Assembly (NCBI RefSeq): GCF_949774925.1
Contig: NZ_OX458932.1
Coordinates: 62,001-126,000 of the forward strand
Reading direction: 5' to 3'
DNA: 64,000 nucleotides
From: Candidatus Methylacidiphilum fumarolicum
Lineage (GTDB): Bacteria > Verrucomicrobiota > Verrucomicrobiia > Methylacidiphilales > Methylacidiphilaceae
Shown here: piece by piece, positions 18,389-27,107 of the stretch
Numbering within the stretch: the stretch's first letter is position 1
Layout of the letters: each line of letters starts with the position of its first letter
The notes under the pieces: model-generated
Seen by the model: the letters and a program-made list of their open reading frames with translations, nothing else
Told to the model about the DNA's origin: nothing
Databases searched by the model: none
Translations under genes and position numbers: made by a program

Positions 18389-19789
18389 ATGGATACGTTT
18401 GATGTAGGCATCATTGGATCTGGTCCCGGTGGCTATGTAGCCGCCATTCGAGCAGCTCAGCTTGGCTTGAATGTGGCAATTATTGAAAAAGACAAGACCC
18501 TTGGAGGTACCTGCCTGAATGTGGGATGTATTCCAAGTAAAGCCCTCCTTTCTCTTTCTGAATATTACTATTTTGCCAAGACAAAGTTTGCCGAAAATGG
18601 ATTGCTTGTGGAAAATCTCCGCTTCGATCTCGATAAGCTCATGAAGAAAAAAGACCAAGTCGTCCACAAACTGGTCAAGGGAGTGGATTTTCTCATGAAG
18701 AAAAACGGGATTGAAGTATTTCATGGGATGGGATCGCTTGTAGATCCTCAAACGGTCCTCATAGCCGAAGAAAATGGAGGGGAACGTAAAATTAAAGCTA
18801 AAAATATTATCCTTGCTTCTGGTAGTGCACCAGCTTCTCTGTCTTTTTTGCCTCCCTTTAACGATCAGATCGTGGATAGCACCTCGGCTCTTCAGTTTAG
18901 TTCTGTTCCCAGAAGCATGGCGGTTATTGGTGCTGGAGCAGTCGGACTGGAGCTAGGATCTGTGTGGAGTAGACTGGGAACCAAGGTTTACGTGATAGAG
19001 CTTTTGCCAAGAATTTGTCCATTGATGGATCATTCCGTATCCAGCACTTTAGAAACCTTTCTTCGAAATCAAGGAATAGAATTTTTTCTCAATACCAAAA
19101 TCATCTCTGCAACGAGCAATACAAACGAAGTCATCCTTGAATTAGTTTCAGGACCCAAGACCTACTCGCTCAGTGTGGAAAAAGTGCTCGTAGCCGTAGG
19201 GAGAGTTCCTTATACTCATGGATTGAATTTGCAACAAATAGGCATCAGTACCACAAAGAAAGGCAGTGTAGAGGTAAATGCATGGTGGCAAACCAATTTT
19301 GCCCATATCTATGCTATTGGCGATCTAGTGGAAGGACCGATGCTTGCTCATAGAGCGCAACTAGAAGGAATAGCGGTCGCTGAAATCATTGCTGGACGTC
19401 GATTCCCACAACTGAACTATGCGCTCATCCCCTCTATTATTTATACCTCTCCTGAGGCAGGAGGAATTGGCTTTACAGAAGAAGAATTGCAAGCGGCTAA
19501 AAGAGACTATAAAAAGGGTTTATCGAAGTTCTCTATTAATGGAAGGGCATTGGCTGGAGATGTCGGTGAAGGATTTGTAAAAATTTTGGTGGATGCCAAA
19601 AATGATAAGATTTTGGGAATCCATGGAGTGGGGCCTGTTATTTCCGAGCTCATTTCAATGTCGACCCCATTGTTTTTAAGAAAGGTGAACGGAGTGGATT
19701 TCGTAGGCCTGCCATTAGCGCATCCTACGCTTTCTGAAGTACTTCGTGAGGCAGCTCTTGATGCCTATAAGCGGTCGATTCATTCGTAA
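18389..19789 (+). CDS. lpd: Dihydrolipoyl dehydrogenase E3
   Basis: A 466-residue FAD flavoprotein that reoxidises dihydrolipoamide on E2 with NAD+. The N-terminal FAD motif Gly-x-Gly-Pro-Gly-Gly is at about 10-15, the redox disulfide is Cys42/Cys47 in Gly-Gly-Thr-Cys-Leu-Asn-Val-Gly-Cys-Ile-Pro-Ser-Lys, the NAD motif is Gly-Ala-Gly-Ala-Val-Gly-Leu-Glu, and the C-terminal His-Pro-Thr-Leu-Ser-Glu carries the active-site His. It closes the suc operon and ends inside the convergent alr gene, overlapping it by 10 bases. Confidence 0.96.
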   Translation: MDTFDVGIIGSGPGGYVAAIRAAQLGLNVAIIEKDKTLGGTCLNVGCIPSKALLSLSEYYYFAKTKFAENGLLVENLRFDLDKLMKKKDQVVHKLVKGVDFLMKKNGIEVFHGMGSLVDPQTVLIAEENGGERKIKAKNIILASGSAPASLSFLPPFNDQIVDSTSALQFSSVPRSMAVIGAGAVGLELGSVWSRLGTKVYVIELLPRICPLMDHSVSSTLETFLRNQGIEFFLNTKIISATSNTNEVILELVSGPKTYSLSVEKVLVAVGRVPYTHGLNLQQIGISTTKKGSVEVNAWWQTNFAHIYAIGDLVEGPMLAHRAQLEGIAVAEIIAGRRFPQLNYALIPSIIYTSPEAGGIGFTEEELQAAKRDYKKGLSKFSINGRALAGDVGEGFVKILVDAKNDKILGIHGVGPVISELISMSTPLFLRKVNGVDFVGLPLAHPTLSEVLREAALDAYKRSIHS

Positions 19790-20949
19790 TAATGCAGGGA
19801 AGCATTGGAGCGGGAAAGAAAATGCCGATACTGTCTTGGAATGTTTGAATGGATATTAGTGAGGATTTCATAGGAAATTGTTCCGGCAAGCTTGGCTAGC
19901 TCGTCAGCATTAATGGATTCTTTGCCTTGTGTACCGATCAATATCGCCTCCTCTCCAATTTTACATGAAGGCAGTTCGCTGATATCCACCATGATCTGGT
20001 TCATTGTAACCGCTCCACGGACTGGACATCTTTTTCCTTTGATAAGCACAAAGGCTTTGTTAGAAAGGGAGCGGAGATAGCCATCGCCATAACCGATGGA
20101 AAGCACGGCGATCTTAGAAGGTTTTTTAAGCCTGTAAGTTGATCCATAGCTGATTGGATGGTTTTTGGGAAGCTCTTTTATAAGCACGACTTTGCATTTC
20201 CAGCTCATAATTGGTCTAAGAAGTCTTCGTAAGAATGACATGGGGGCTAGTCCATAAAGGGCAAGACCAATACGGACATAATCGCAAGCATAAACACTTT
20301 TCCGCCATAGAGCCGCACTATTAGCAACATGAATGGGAAGGCCTTTGAAATACTCCTTTAATTTTAATAGCTCAAGCCACTGCTTCTCAGTCGCTTCTAG
20401 ATCCGTATCTGCCTGGGCAAAATGAGTACACACTGCACCGATACAGACAGAAGAAAGTTTTTTTATTTTTTCCATCTCTTTAACAAAATTTGAAGGGCTA
20501 AACCCAAGTCTTCCCATTCCCGTATCTATTTTAAGATGGATAATTGCCTTTTTGCCTAAATGTTCTGCTGCATTATTGAGCCATTTTGCCTCATTGAAGG
20601 AAGAGACAACTACCCAGGCATTATTGGCGATCACAAGTGGAGCTTCAGGAGGCAATATAGGACATAAGATTAATAAAGGATTTTGAATACCGGCATTTCT
20701 CAGTTCGATAACCTCATCGACGTTGTTGATTCCAAGAACTTCGATCCCAGATTGCACAAGTTCTCTGGATATAGGAACAAGGCCATGCCCATAGGCATCC
20801 GACTTAACCACAGCAATAATTTTTGTTTTTTTGGGAATCCTGTTTCTTGCCACCCGGATATTAAAGCGCAAAGCCTGCCCATCAATTTCTACCCAACTAC
20901 GGGGCAGGGGCGCTGACGAAATAAAAGAATAGTTATTCTTATAGCTCAT
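19780..20949 (-). CDS. alr: Alanine racemase
   Basis: A 389-residue PLP enzyme that makes D-alanine for peptidoglycan. The PLP Lys is Lys49 in Ala-Val-Val-Lys-Ser-Asp-Ala-Tyr-Gly-His-Gly. The partner Tyr lies in Ser-Ile-Gly-Tyr-Gly-Asp-Gly-Tyr, and the C-terminal domain has Met-Asn-Gln-Ile-Met-Val-Asp. It is the last gene of a leftward group with tsaB, tsaE and thiL, starting 8 bases after tsaB. The 3' end overlaps lpd convergently by 10 bases. Confidence 0.95.
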   Translation of the reverse strand: MSYKNNYSFISSAPLPRSWVEIDGQALRFNIRVARNRIPKKTKIIAVVKSDAYGHGLVPISRELVQSGIEVLGINNVDEVIELRNAGIQNPLLILCPILPPEAPLVIANNAWVVVSSFNEAKWLNNAAEHLGKKAIIHLKIDTGMGRLGFSPSNFVKEMEKIKKLSSVCIGAVCTHFAQADTDLEATEKQWLELLKLKEYFKGLPIHVANSAALWRKSVYACDYVRIGLALYGLAPMSFLRRLLRPIMSWKCKVVLIKELPKNHPISYGSTYRLKKPSKIAVLSIGYGDGYLRSLSNKAFVLIKGKRCPVRGAVTMNQIMVDISELPSCKIGEEAILIGTQGKESINADELAKLAGTISYEILTNIHSNIPRQYRHFLSRSNASLHYYE

Positions 20950-20956
20950 TTTATTA

Positions 20957-21532
20957 TTAAACAGGGCCTCTTAAATAGATAGGTTCTGGAAAAGGGGTGT
21001 TATCGAATGGAGGACAGGTTTCTGGAAGTAGAAAAAAGTCTTCGGCTCTTGGAAAAGCTTGAGTCATGGTGTCATGTAGGGCTTCTGGACTAACTGCTAA
21101 ATCTAGCGTTTTGATTATTTCTGTCAGTTTTTGTCGCTCAATAAGATAAGGGCCTTTGACGAGTTTACCATAAGAAAAGAGGGAACAAAAAAGTTCGCCT
21201 CGCCTAGCATCAGAAAATATTCCTAAGGAAGGAATATGAGAAAATTGAAGGCCTATTGACCATATGCTTGGAATGGAAAGAATGGAGGCGTTTTTGGCTA
21301 TACTAATTCCTTGTGCGGCTGCAATGCCTACCCGGATAGAGGAAAAAGATCCTGGTCCTGTTCCAACAAAGATCTTTTCGATCTTCAAAGAGGCCAAATT
21401 TAATTTTTCCAGACAATCAAATAGGGAAGAAAAATGACGTTTGCCCTTAAAATAAGAACGCCAGACAACATGGTGATTTTCTGCCAAAGCCACGCTGCCT
21501 ATTTCTGAAGAGGTATCAATCGAAAGGATCAT
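20957..21532 (-). CDS. tsaB: tRNA threonylcarbamoyladenosine factor TsaB
   Basis: A 191-residue ASKHA-fold protein, partner of TsaD and TsaE in making t6A37 in ANN-decoding tRNAs. The start chosen is the ATG giving Met-Ile-Leu-Ser-Ile-Asp-Thr-Ser-Ser; an upstream TTG overlapping tsaE is possible but adds unconserved residues. Typical TsaB stretches are Gly-Thr-Gly-Pro-Gly-Ser-Phe-Ser-Ser-Ile-Arg-Val-Gly and the Asp-Ala-Arg-Arg-Gly-Glu motif. The gene lies next to tsaE, as in many bacteria. tsaD is not in the window. Confidence 0.92.
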   Translation of the reverse strand: MILSIDTSSEIGSVALAENHHVVWRSYFKGKRHFSSLFDCLEKLNLASLKIEKIFVGTGPGSFSSIRVGIAAAQGISIAKNASILSIPSIWSIGLQFSHIPSLGIFSDARRGELFCSLFSYGKLVKGPYLIERQKLTEIIKTLDLAVSPEALHDTMTQAFPRAEDFFLLPETCPPFDNTPFPEPIYLRGPV

Positions 21533-21579
21533 AAATTTATATGAAGGGATAGGGATGTTCTCACATAACAACTGAGGGA

Positions 21580-22005
21580 TCAACGAATGCGTTTAATTTT
21601 TCTTTCATTTTGAGCAATGATTGTAATTTCCCAATACTGGGTCCAAGGAGGTAAGAGTTTTTCTATTTTTTGGGGCCATTCTACAAAACAAATAGCTTCC
21701 GCATACAAGATTTCTTCCAAATAATGAGATAAGGTAGAATCCACGTTTTCTACTCTGTACAAGTCAATATGAAAAATATCGAACTTTTCTCCTTCATAAC
21801 AGTGGACTAAACTAAAGGTAGGACTCGTTACTTCGCCTTTAAAACCTAAAGCAAGGGCAGCACCTTTGACAAGTTGGGTCTTACCTGATCCTAACTCGCC
21901 GATCAATGCAAACACTTCTCCCCCCTGGCAGGGTTTTACCAGTTCTTTGGCAAAATTAATAGTCTCCTCTGGACTTTTGGAAATGATCGAAGCCTCTGTA
22001 TCCAT
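21580..22005 (-). CDS. tsaE: tRNA threonylcarbamoyladenosine ATPase TsaE
   Basis: A small P-loop ATPase (141 residues from this start) that drives the TsaBDE cycle. The Walker A is Gly-Glu-Leu-Gly-Ser-Gly-Lys-Thr (about residues 36-43), followed by Thr-Ser-Pro-Thr-Phe and Asp-Leu-Tyr-Arg, all TsaE hallmarks; a late Val-Glu-Trp-Pro is also typical. The ATG at 22005 has GGAA a few bases upstream; an ATG at 22026 would add seven residues. In both cases the gene begins inside the end of thiL, so the two are translationally coupled. Confidence 0.92.
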   Translation of the reverse strand: MDTEASIISKSPEETINFAKELVKPCQGGEVFALIGELGSGKTQLVKGAALALGFKGEVTSPTFSLVHCYEGEKFDIFHIDLYRVENVDSTLSHYLEEILYAEAICFVEWPQKIEKLLPPWTQYWEITIIAQNERKIKRIR

Positions 22006-22903
22006 CCTGAAATTCCATTTTTCCATTTTTGCTAAAAGTTCCAATTTTTTTTATAGGAACCTCAAAAGGCCAATGTTTTAGAAGATCTATTTCTTTTTCT
22101 TTTGCGACAGAAAAAAGCAATTCATAATCCTCTCCATCAGTTAAGGCGTTGTGCAGGCCATAATTTTTTCGCGCTGGAATTGCCTCATAATCGATTTCAA
22201 AGCCAACATTGGAAGCTTTTGCCATCCTTGGTAAATCGGTGGCCAAACCATCACTTAGATCGATCATTGCCTTTGCCCATTGGCCTTTGGCAAGCCATTG
22301 GCCTTCTTTTATTCTGGGGATAAAGAATAGATGGTGCCCAGAATCATAACTGCCTCCAAGAACTCCTGTAACAAACAAAGAGTCTCCATCTTCTGCTCCT
22401 GATCTCAATATTGGCTTATAGCCATCGGTTTTTCCCCATACCGTTACTACAATAAAAAGTTGGTTTGACTCAGTGGTTTCTCCTCCAATAAGATCCATTC
22501 CGATAGCACGAGCCAATTCAGTCAATCCCTTATAAAGTTGTTTTATTTTTTCTACTTTCTCTGTTCTATTCACTCCAAGGCCGATGAGGCCATAGAGCGG
22601 TTCTCCGCCCATAGAGGCGATATCAGAGAGAGCCCTTGCAAGCGCTTTTCGTCCAACCCATTCTGGAGGAGTTGATGGATCAAAGTGTACATTTTCTACA
22701 GTGGCATCCATTTTGAAAAGATAATAGAGCTCTTTTTTTTCTGATTGGATTACTGCACAGTCTTCTCCTAGGGAAGCTATAACTTCTCTTTTGCTTTTTG
22801 CCCACCCTTCAACGAGAAGATTGATGAGCTGCTCTTCGCTGAGATCAGAAACGAGAGATTCCGTTGTTAAAGAAAATGGGATGTTGGTTTTCTTACTTTG
22901 CAC
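21956..22903 (-). CDS. thiL: Thiamine-monophosphate kinase ThiL
   Basis: A 315-residue enzyme that phosphorylates thiamine monophosphate to the active cofactor TPP. Family marks are Leu-Gly-Glu-Asp-Cys-Ala-Val near the N-terminus, Met-Asp-Ala-Thr-Val-Glu-Asn-Val-His-Phe, Ala-Leu-Ser-Asp-Ile-Ala-Ser-Met-Gly-Gly-Glu-Pro, Gly-Gly-Glu-Thr-Thr and Asp-Leu-Ser-Asp-Gly-Leu, followed by Asp-Gly-Glu-Asp-Tyr-Glu-Leu. It starts with GTG. The product TPP is needed by SucA, encoded nearby, and by IlvB at the right edge. No riboswitch is apparent in front of it. Confidence 0.95.
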   Translation of the reverse strand: MQSKKTNIPFSLTTESLVSDLSEEQLINLLVEGWAKSKREVIASLGEDCAVIQSEKKELYYLFKMDATVENVHFDPSTPPEWVGRKALARALSDIASMGGEPLYGLIGLGVNRTEKVEKIKQLYKGLTELARAIGMDLIGGETTESNQLFIVVTVWGKTDGYKPILRSGAEDGDSLFVTGVLGGSYDSGHHLFFIPRIKEGQWLAKGQWAKAMIDLSDGLATDLPRMAKASNVGFEIDYEAIPARKNYGLHNALTDGEDYELLFSVAKEKEIDLLKHWPFEVPIKKIGTFSKNGKMEFQDGYRGFDHFQKSRGDY

Positions 22904-22985
22904 TATTGATTCCCAAAAGTAATAGGATTTTAGCTTTAATTTCTTAGAAATGTCATAATCGGGTTCTAAAGAGTCAATAGTTTCT

Positions 22986-23765
22986 TTAACCGAATTTTGC
23001 TAAAAGAAGAAGGCATGCTGTAAAACCATTGAACCAAAAATGAATGGCCATAGAAAGGATCAAACAACCGCTAAATTCATAAACAGCTGCTAATATCATG
23101 CCAAAGATAAAAAGGGGGAGAAAAGTAATCCAATGAATGTGGAGTAAAGCAAAGATAAGCCCGCTCAGTACGATGGCGCTTCTTTTTGTAAGGTGACTTC
23201 TAAAAAATTGATAAAGAAATCCTCTGAAAAGAAGCTCTTCTCCAATAGGAGCAGCCACAAGAATTAAAGCTAAAAGAACAGCAATTTCACTGGGCTTTGA
23301 GGCATGTAAGAAAAGATCGACTGCGGGCTGTCTTGGAACGGGAAGATGGAGTGCTTTCCCAATATTCTCACTGAGTCCGGCAATCATTTGAAGGGGCAGG
23401 TAGGCGGAAAGACATATCCAAAAACTGAGGATGGCAATTTCCCATGGATTAAACTGAGAGAGCCCTAAGAAGTCAGAAAGAGTATACCCATGAAATCGGA
23501 CCAAAATAACAATAAGAATAATAGAAAAAATGCTTAATCCAGCAGCGACACCAAGCAAGATGCCTGTGAAAAGAAAGAGACATACGGCAACAAGTTCCAA
23601 CCAGCTAAAAGGAATGGGAAGAAATTCTCTAAAGGGAGCAAAATCGGTTTTTTTCCACCGGTAAAGAAAAACCCCCATTGCTAGATCCGCCAGAAGGGTA
23701 AGCAATAAGAAGCCAAGGATCAGCGGCTTATAATGAGCAATGAGTCTTTGAGTTAGTTCATCCAC
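22986..23765 (-). CDS. CPBP-family intramembrane protease
   Basis: A 259-residue membrane protein with about six to seven hydrophobic segments and the CPBP (Abi, CAAX-protease-like) motifs: Glu-Glu-Leu-Leu-Phe-Arg (176-181), Phe-Ala-Leu-Leu-His (His209) and His-Phe-Trp-Phe-Asn (His242, Asn246). These residues form the glutamate/histidine metallo-site. In bacteria the family includes bacteriocin-immunity proteins and regulated membrane proteases; the substrate here is unknown. It starts with GTG and reads in the same direction as thiL, 82 bases upstream of it. Confidence 0.85.
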   Translation of the reverse strand: MDELTQRLIAHYKPLILGFLLLTLLADLAMGVFLYRWKKTDFAPFREFLPIPFSWLELVAVCLFLFTGILLGVAAGLSIFSIILIVILVRFHGYTLSDFLGLSQFNPWEIAILSFWICLSAYLPLQMIAGLSENIGKALHLPVPRQPAVDLFLHASKPSEIAVLLALILVAAPIGEELLFRGFLYQFFRSHLTKRSAIVLSGLIFALLHIHWITFLPLFIFGMILAAVYEFSGCLILSMAIHFWFNGFTACLLLLAKFG

Positions 23766-23930
23766 GTTTTGCTATCCTACTCTCTGTTGCTAGCATTATG
23801 CCTAAAGCAAGCTACGCAGTCTAGTTTCTTGAATTATCTACCCTTTTGAAAATTCCAACGCTAGATACAAATGGAATAGTTCCTGTGACCATTCCACAAG
23901 TCTTTGTTAAAAACAAGCTTTCAGCCTTTA

Positions 23931-24923
23931 TTAATTCAAACCAAAAGCTTGAGGATAAAGATAGTATAGGTGTCCAGAAGATATTGGCCATTGGAACGGT
24001 TGGGGGCTCAGTTTGATATTTGGGATCATTTCCTTGGAAAAAAGGCGAAACAAATTAGAAAATTTAAAGGGAGGAACATAACGAATAAGCCGAGCAGATG
24101 GAACTTTAGAAAGCTCCTTGCATTTGTTAAAAGCATCTTCGAAATACCCAAGGCCATCGATCAGCCCATTTTTTAAAGCATCTTGCCCCATAAAAATTCT
24201 TCCATCGGCAAGGTTGTTTTTCAGCTTATTAATATCCATATGTCTTTCTTTGGCTACTATGGATACAAACTTATTATAGGTTTCATCGATTAATCCTTGG
24301 ACAAAAGCTTGTTCTTCTGGGGTCATTTCTCTAGTCGGGTTTAACAGGTCTTTCATTTTCCCTGACTTAAATGTGAGGGCTTTTATTCCGACTTTTTCCA
24401 TTAAATCTTTGACGAGGAAGGATTCCATAATGACTCCAATGCTGCCGGTGATCGTCAGATCATTAGCCATAAGATAGGTGCCCCCAACCGCCGAGTAATA
24501 GCCCCCAGAAGCCGCCATGGACTCCATATAGATCACCACGGGTTTTACATTACGAGTCAATCGGATTTCATGATAAATGACATCGCTAGCATTAACTTCT
24601 CCTCCAGGGGAATTAATGGCAATAATGATTCCTTTGACTTTTTTATCTTCTCGGGCTGCCTTCAGTTGCACTTTCATGTCTTCGACAGCGTTTTGAGTAA
24701 ATGTTCCTCCTTCATCCTGACTAATCAGCCCCCGAAGATGGATAAGGGCAATTTTAACATCTTTCATGGCAAAATCACCGCCCACAAATTCTTCTTCAAG
24801 AGCGAGCGGAGCGGAGGGTGCCTTTTTAGTTTGTAAAATGGATAGAAAAATAAGATTCAGAAGCAGGCTAAAGCATAAAATTAAAATTAAAAACACGCTA
24901 AAACAGCCACCTTTCTTATTCAT
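23931..24923 (-). CDS. sppA: Signal peptide peptidase SppA (short form)
   Basis: A 330-residue, single-domain SppA (36K type) with an N-terminal membrane anchor at about residues 8-30. The ClpP-like core has Asn-Ser-Pro-Gly-Gly (104-108), the nucleophile Ser139 in Met-Ala-Ala-Ser-Gly-Gly-Tyr-Tyr, and the general base Lys191 in Ser-Gly-x-x-Lys-Asp. It degrades leftover signal peptides in the cytoplasmic membrane. It stands apart from its neighbours by about 70 and 165 bases. Confidence 0.93.
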   Translation of the reverse strand: MNKKGGCFSVFLILILCFSLLLNLIFLSILQTKKAPSAPLALEEEFVGGDFAMKDVKIALIHLRGLISQDEGGTFTQNAVEDMKVQLKAAREDKKVKGIIIAINSPGGEVNASDVIYHEIRLTRNVKPVVIYMESMAASGGYYSAVGGTYLMANDLTITGSIGVIMESFLVKDLMEKVGIKALTFKSGKMKDLLNPTREMTPEEQAFVQGLIDETYNKFVSIVAKERHMDINKLKNNLADGRIFMGQDALKNGLIDGLGYFEDAFNKCKELSKVPSARLIRYVPPFKFSNLFRLFSKEMIPNIKLSPQPFQWPISSGHLYYLYPQAFGLN

Positions 24924-24993
24924 AGTGCCAATCCTTCTCTGTGCTCAGAGTAAATCATTTCCTCCGTTCTGCAATACTAAAATAAATAAGTAG

Positions 24994-26523
24994 CTATTCA
25001 TTTCCTTGCTGTGGGATTCTTGGAAATAAAGGGAAAGGAGCCTGGATTGTTTTCCCTGCCAAATCCAAGGAATAGAAAGCATGATACAATGGGACGTTCT
25101 CTTTTCCAATATTTAAAAGCGAGAGTATTTTATCACTAGTCTTTGGCATCACTGGATCAATGAGTAAAGCATATCTTTTAAGGCATGCGCAGCAGACAAA
25201 AAGGATACAGTCTAGCTGCTGGGATTCCTTGGGGTTTTTTGCTAGGGTCCAGGGAGCGGTCGTATCGATATACCGGTTTAGTTTTTTCATATGTTGCCAG
25301 ACTTCCTGGAGAGCCATCGAAATATCGTACTTTTCGAAATAGAGGCAATAGTTTTCTAATAGCATGCCATTGAGCAAATCTTTTTCTCTTTCTCCCATTA
25401 GTTTTTCAGAACAGGAGGGAATAACACCAGATCGATATTTATGGATCATTGCTGTGATTCTTTGGACAAGATTACCCAAATCATTACAGAGATCGCTTGC
25501 ATATCGGCTAGCAATTTTTTCATCAGTAAAATCGGCATCCTGCCCTAGGCCCATTTCTCTTAATAGGTAATATCTAAGAGCATCGGCTCCATATATTTGT
25601 ATATAGGGGATAGGATCGATGTAATTGCCTAATGACTTGCTCATCTTTGCTCCGCGGTTCATCCACCAGCCATGGATTAAAAAGCGGTGCGGTTGTTCTA
25701 ATTCCAGAGCCTGTAGCATGACTGGCCAATAGATAGTGTGTGCAGGAATCAGGATGTCCTTTCCGATAACGTGTAATTGAGCAGGCCACCAGTTATGGCT
25801 ACCTGCCCTGGCAAAAGAAACATAGTTTAATAAGGCATCAAACCAGACGTAGGTGACGTAGTTTTCATCAAAAGGCAGCGGAATGCCCCAAGAAAGTCTG
25901 CTGATTGGCCTGGATATGCATAAGTCTGAAAGGGGTTTTTCTAAAGCCCCTAAGAGCTCGTTACGTTTAGATTTAGGGATGAGCCATTCTTCGTGAGCGT
26001 GTACATAAGCTTTTAGCCAATTTTCGAAAAGGGATAATTTGAAAAAATAATTTGGTTCTTTGGTTTTGATGACTTCTCCATAGATTTCAGGCCATTGACC
26101 GTTGACTAAATCTTTTTCAGTAACGAATTGCTCTTGCCTTAAGCTATAGTAGCCTTCATGTTCTTTAAAATAGATAAGTCCTTTGTCTGCTAGCTTTTGT
26201 AAGGCCTCTCGGACATACTGAATGTGGGAAGGATGTGTGGTGCGGGCGAAAGCATCATAGCTAATATGCAATTGATTCCAAAGCTGGACGAATTTTTCTG
26301 TTTGGATGTCGCAAAAATGTTTAACGTTTAAATTTTCTTTTTCAGCCGAGCGCTGAACTTTCTGGCCATGTTCGTCGACACCAGTAAGGAAAAAAACTGA
26401 ATCTCCTTTCTTCCTATGATACCTAGCAATAGCATCAGCCAATATTTTTTCATAGGCATGACCTAAATGAGGGGAGCCATTGACATAATCAATGGCAGTA
26501 GTAATAAAAAAAGGATTCGGCAT
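24994..26523 (-). CDS. metG: Methionyl-tRNA synthetase
   Basis: A 509-residue class I synthetase. The HIGH motif is His-Leu-Gly-His (19-22) and KMSKS is at 293-297. The connective insertion lacks the Cys pairs of zinc-binding MetRS: where Cys would be expected (about 125-135) it reads Tyr-Tyr-Ser-Leu-Arg-Gln-Glu-Gln-Phe, so this is the zinc-free type. It also lacks the C-terminal dimerisation (EMAP-like) domain of longer forms, as in many bacteria. It runs divergently from the HU/IHF gene, and the 190-base interval probably contains promoters for both. Confidence 0.96.
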   Translation of the reverse strand: MPNPFFITTAIDYVNGSPHLGHAYEKILADAIARYHRKKGDSVFFLTGVDEHGQKVQRSAEKENLNVKHFCDIQTEKFVQLWNQLHISYDAFARTTHPSHIQYVREALQKLADKGLIYFKEHEGYYSLRQEQFVTEKDLVNGQWPEIYGEVIKTKEPNYFFKLSLFENWLKAYVHAHEEWLIPKSKRNELLGALEKPLSDLCISRPISRLSWGIPLPFDENYVTYVWFDALLNYVSFARAGSHNWWPAQLHVIGKDILIPAHTIYWPVMLQALELEQPHRFLIHGWWMNRGAKMSKSLGNYIDPIPYIQIYGADALRYYLLREMGLGQDADFTDEKIASRYASDLCNDLGNLVQRITAMIHKYRSGVIPSCSEKLMGEREKDLLNGMLLENYCLYFEKYDISMALQEVWQHMKKLNRYIDTTAPWTLAKNPKESQQLDCILFVCCACLKRYALLIDPVMPKTSDKILSLLNIGKENVPLYHAFYSLDLAGKTIQAPFPLFPRIPQQGNE

Positions 26524-26712
26524 ATCTGACTCTAATAATAAAATAGTTTGGTTCGTATTGTATGTTTTTTTTCCTCATGAAACTTTTTCTAGGAATATTC
26601 TTGAGAAAAAAGAAAATATGTTAACTTTTATTTTGATCATTATCACTTTAGGCACATAGTTAAAAGAGGGAGAAGAAGGGAAATCCTCTGGAAAAGAAGA
26701 AAGTAATATGAT

Positions 26713-27051
26713 ATGGGGAATTTAACAAGAAGAGATTTAGTCGTCAAGGTTTCGATGAAAACAGGTTTGCCACAACAAGAAGTGGCAAAGGTTTTTGAGG
26801 AGATCCTTGATGTTTTTATGGAAGTTTTCAAAAAAAAAGAGACGATAGAACTACGCAATTTTGGGGTTTTTGAAGTTACTTTAAGAAAAGCTAGAATAGG
26901 ACGCAACCCACGAAACCCCGAGCGGGATATTCTTATACCTCCAAGAGCTGTGGTTCGATTTAAACCAGGAAAAGAAGTTAAAGGCATTCTCAATGCGATT
27001 ACAAAAGATCTCCTTAAAGAAGAAGAATTAAAGAAGAAAAAAAAGACATAA
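26713..27051 (+). CDS. HU/IHF-family DNA-binding protein
   Basis: A 112-residue nucleoid protein. It starts with Leu-Thr-Arg-Arg-Asp-Leu-Val and has the beta-arm region Gly-Arg-Asn-Pro-Arg-Asn-Pro, with the conserved intercalating Pro, and Arg-Phe-Lys-Pro-Gly-Lys. The sequence is nearer IHF than HU in the arm (Arg-Asn-Pro) and in the Asn-Phe-Gly-Val-Phe segment. A Lys/Glu-rich tail of about 15 residues ends in five or more Lys. It probably works as a homodimer unless a partner lies elsewhere. It precedes hisS by 56 bases. Confidence 0.9.
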   Translation: MGNLTRRDLVVKVSMKTGLPQQEVAKVFEEILDVFMEVFKKKETIELRNFGVFEVTLRKARIGRNPRNPERDILIPPRAVVRFKPGKEVKGILNAITKDLLKEEELKKKKKT

Positions 27052-27107
27052 TTTTGCCTTTTCTTTTTTAAAAAAACTGAGTTATTGCCTCTAAGCTATT
27101 TTGTTTT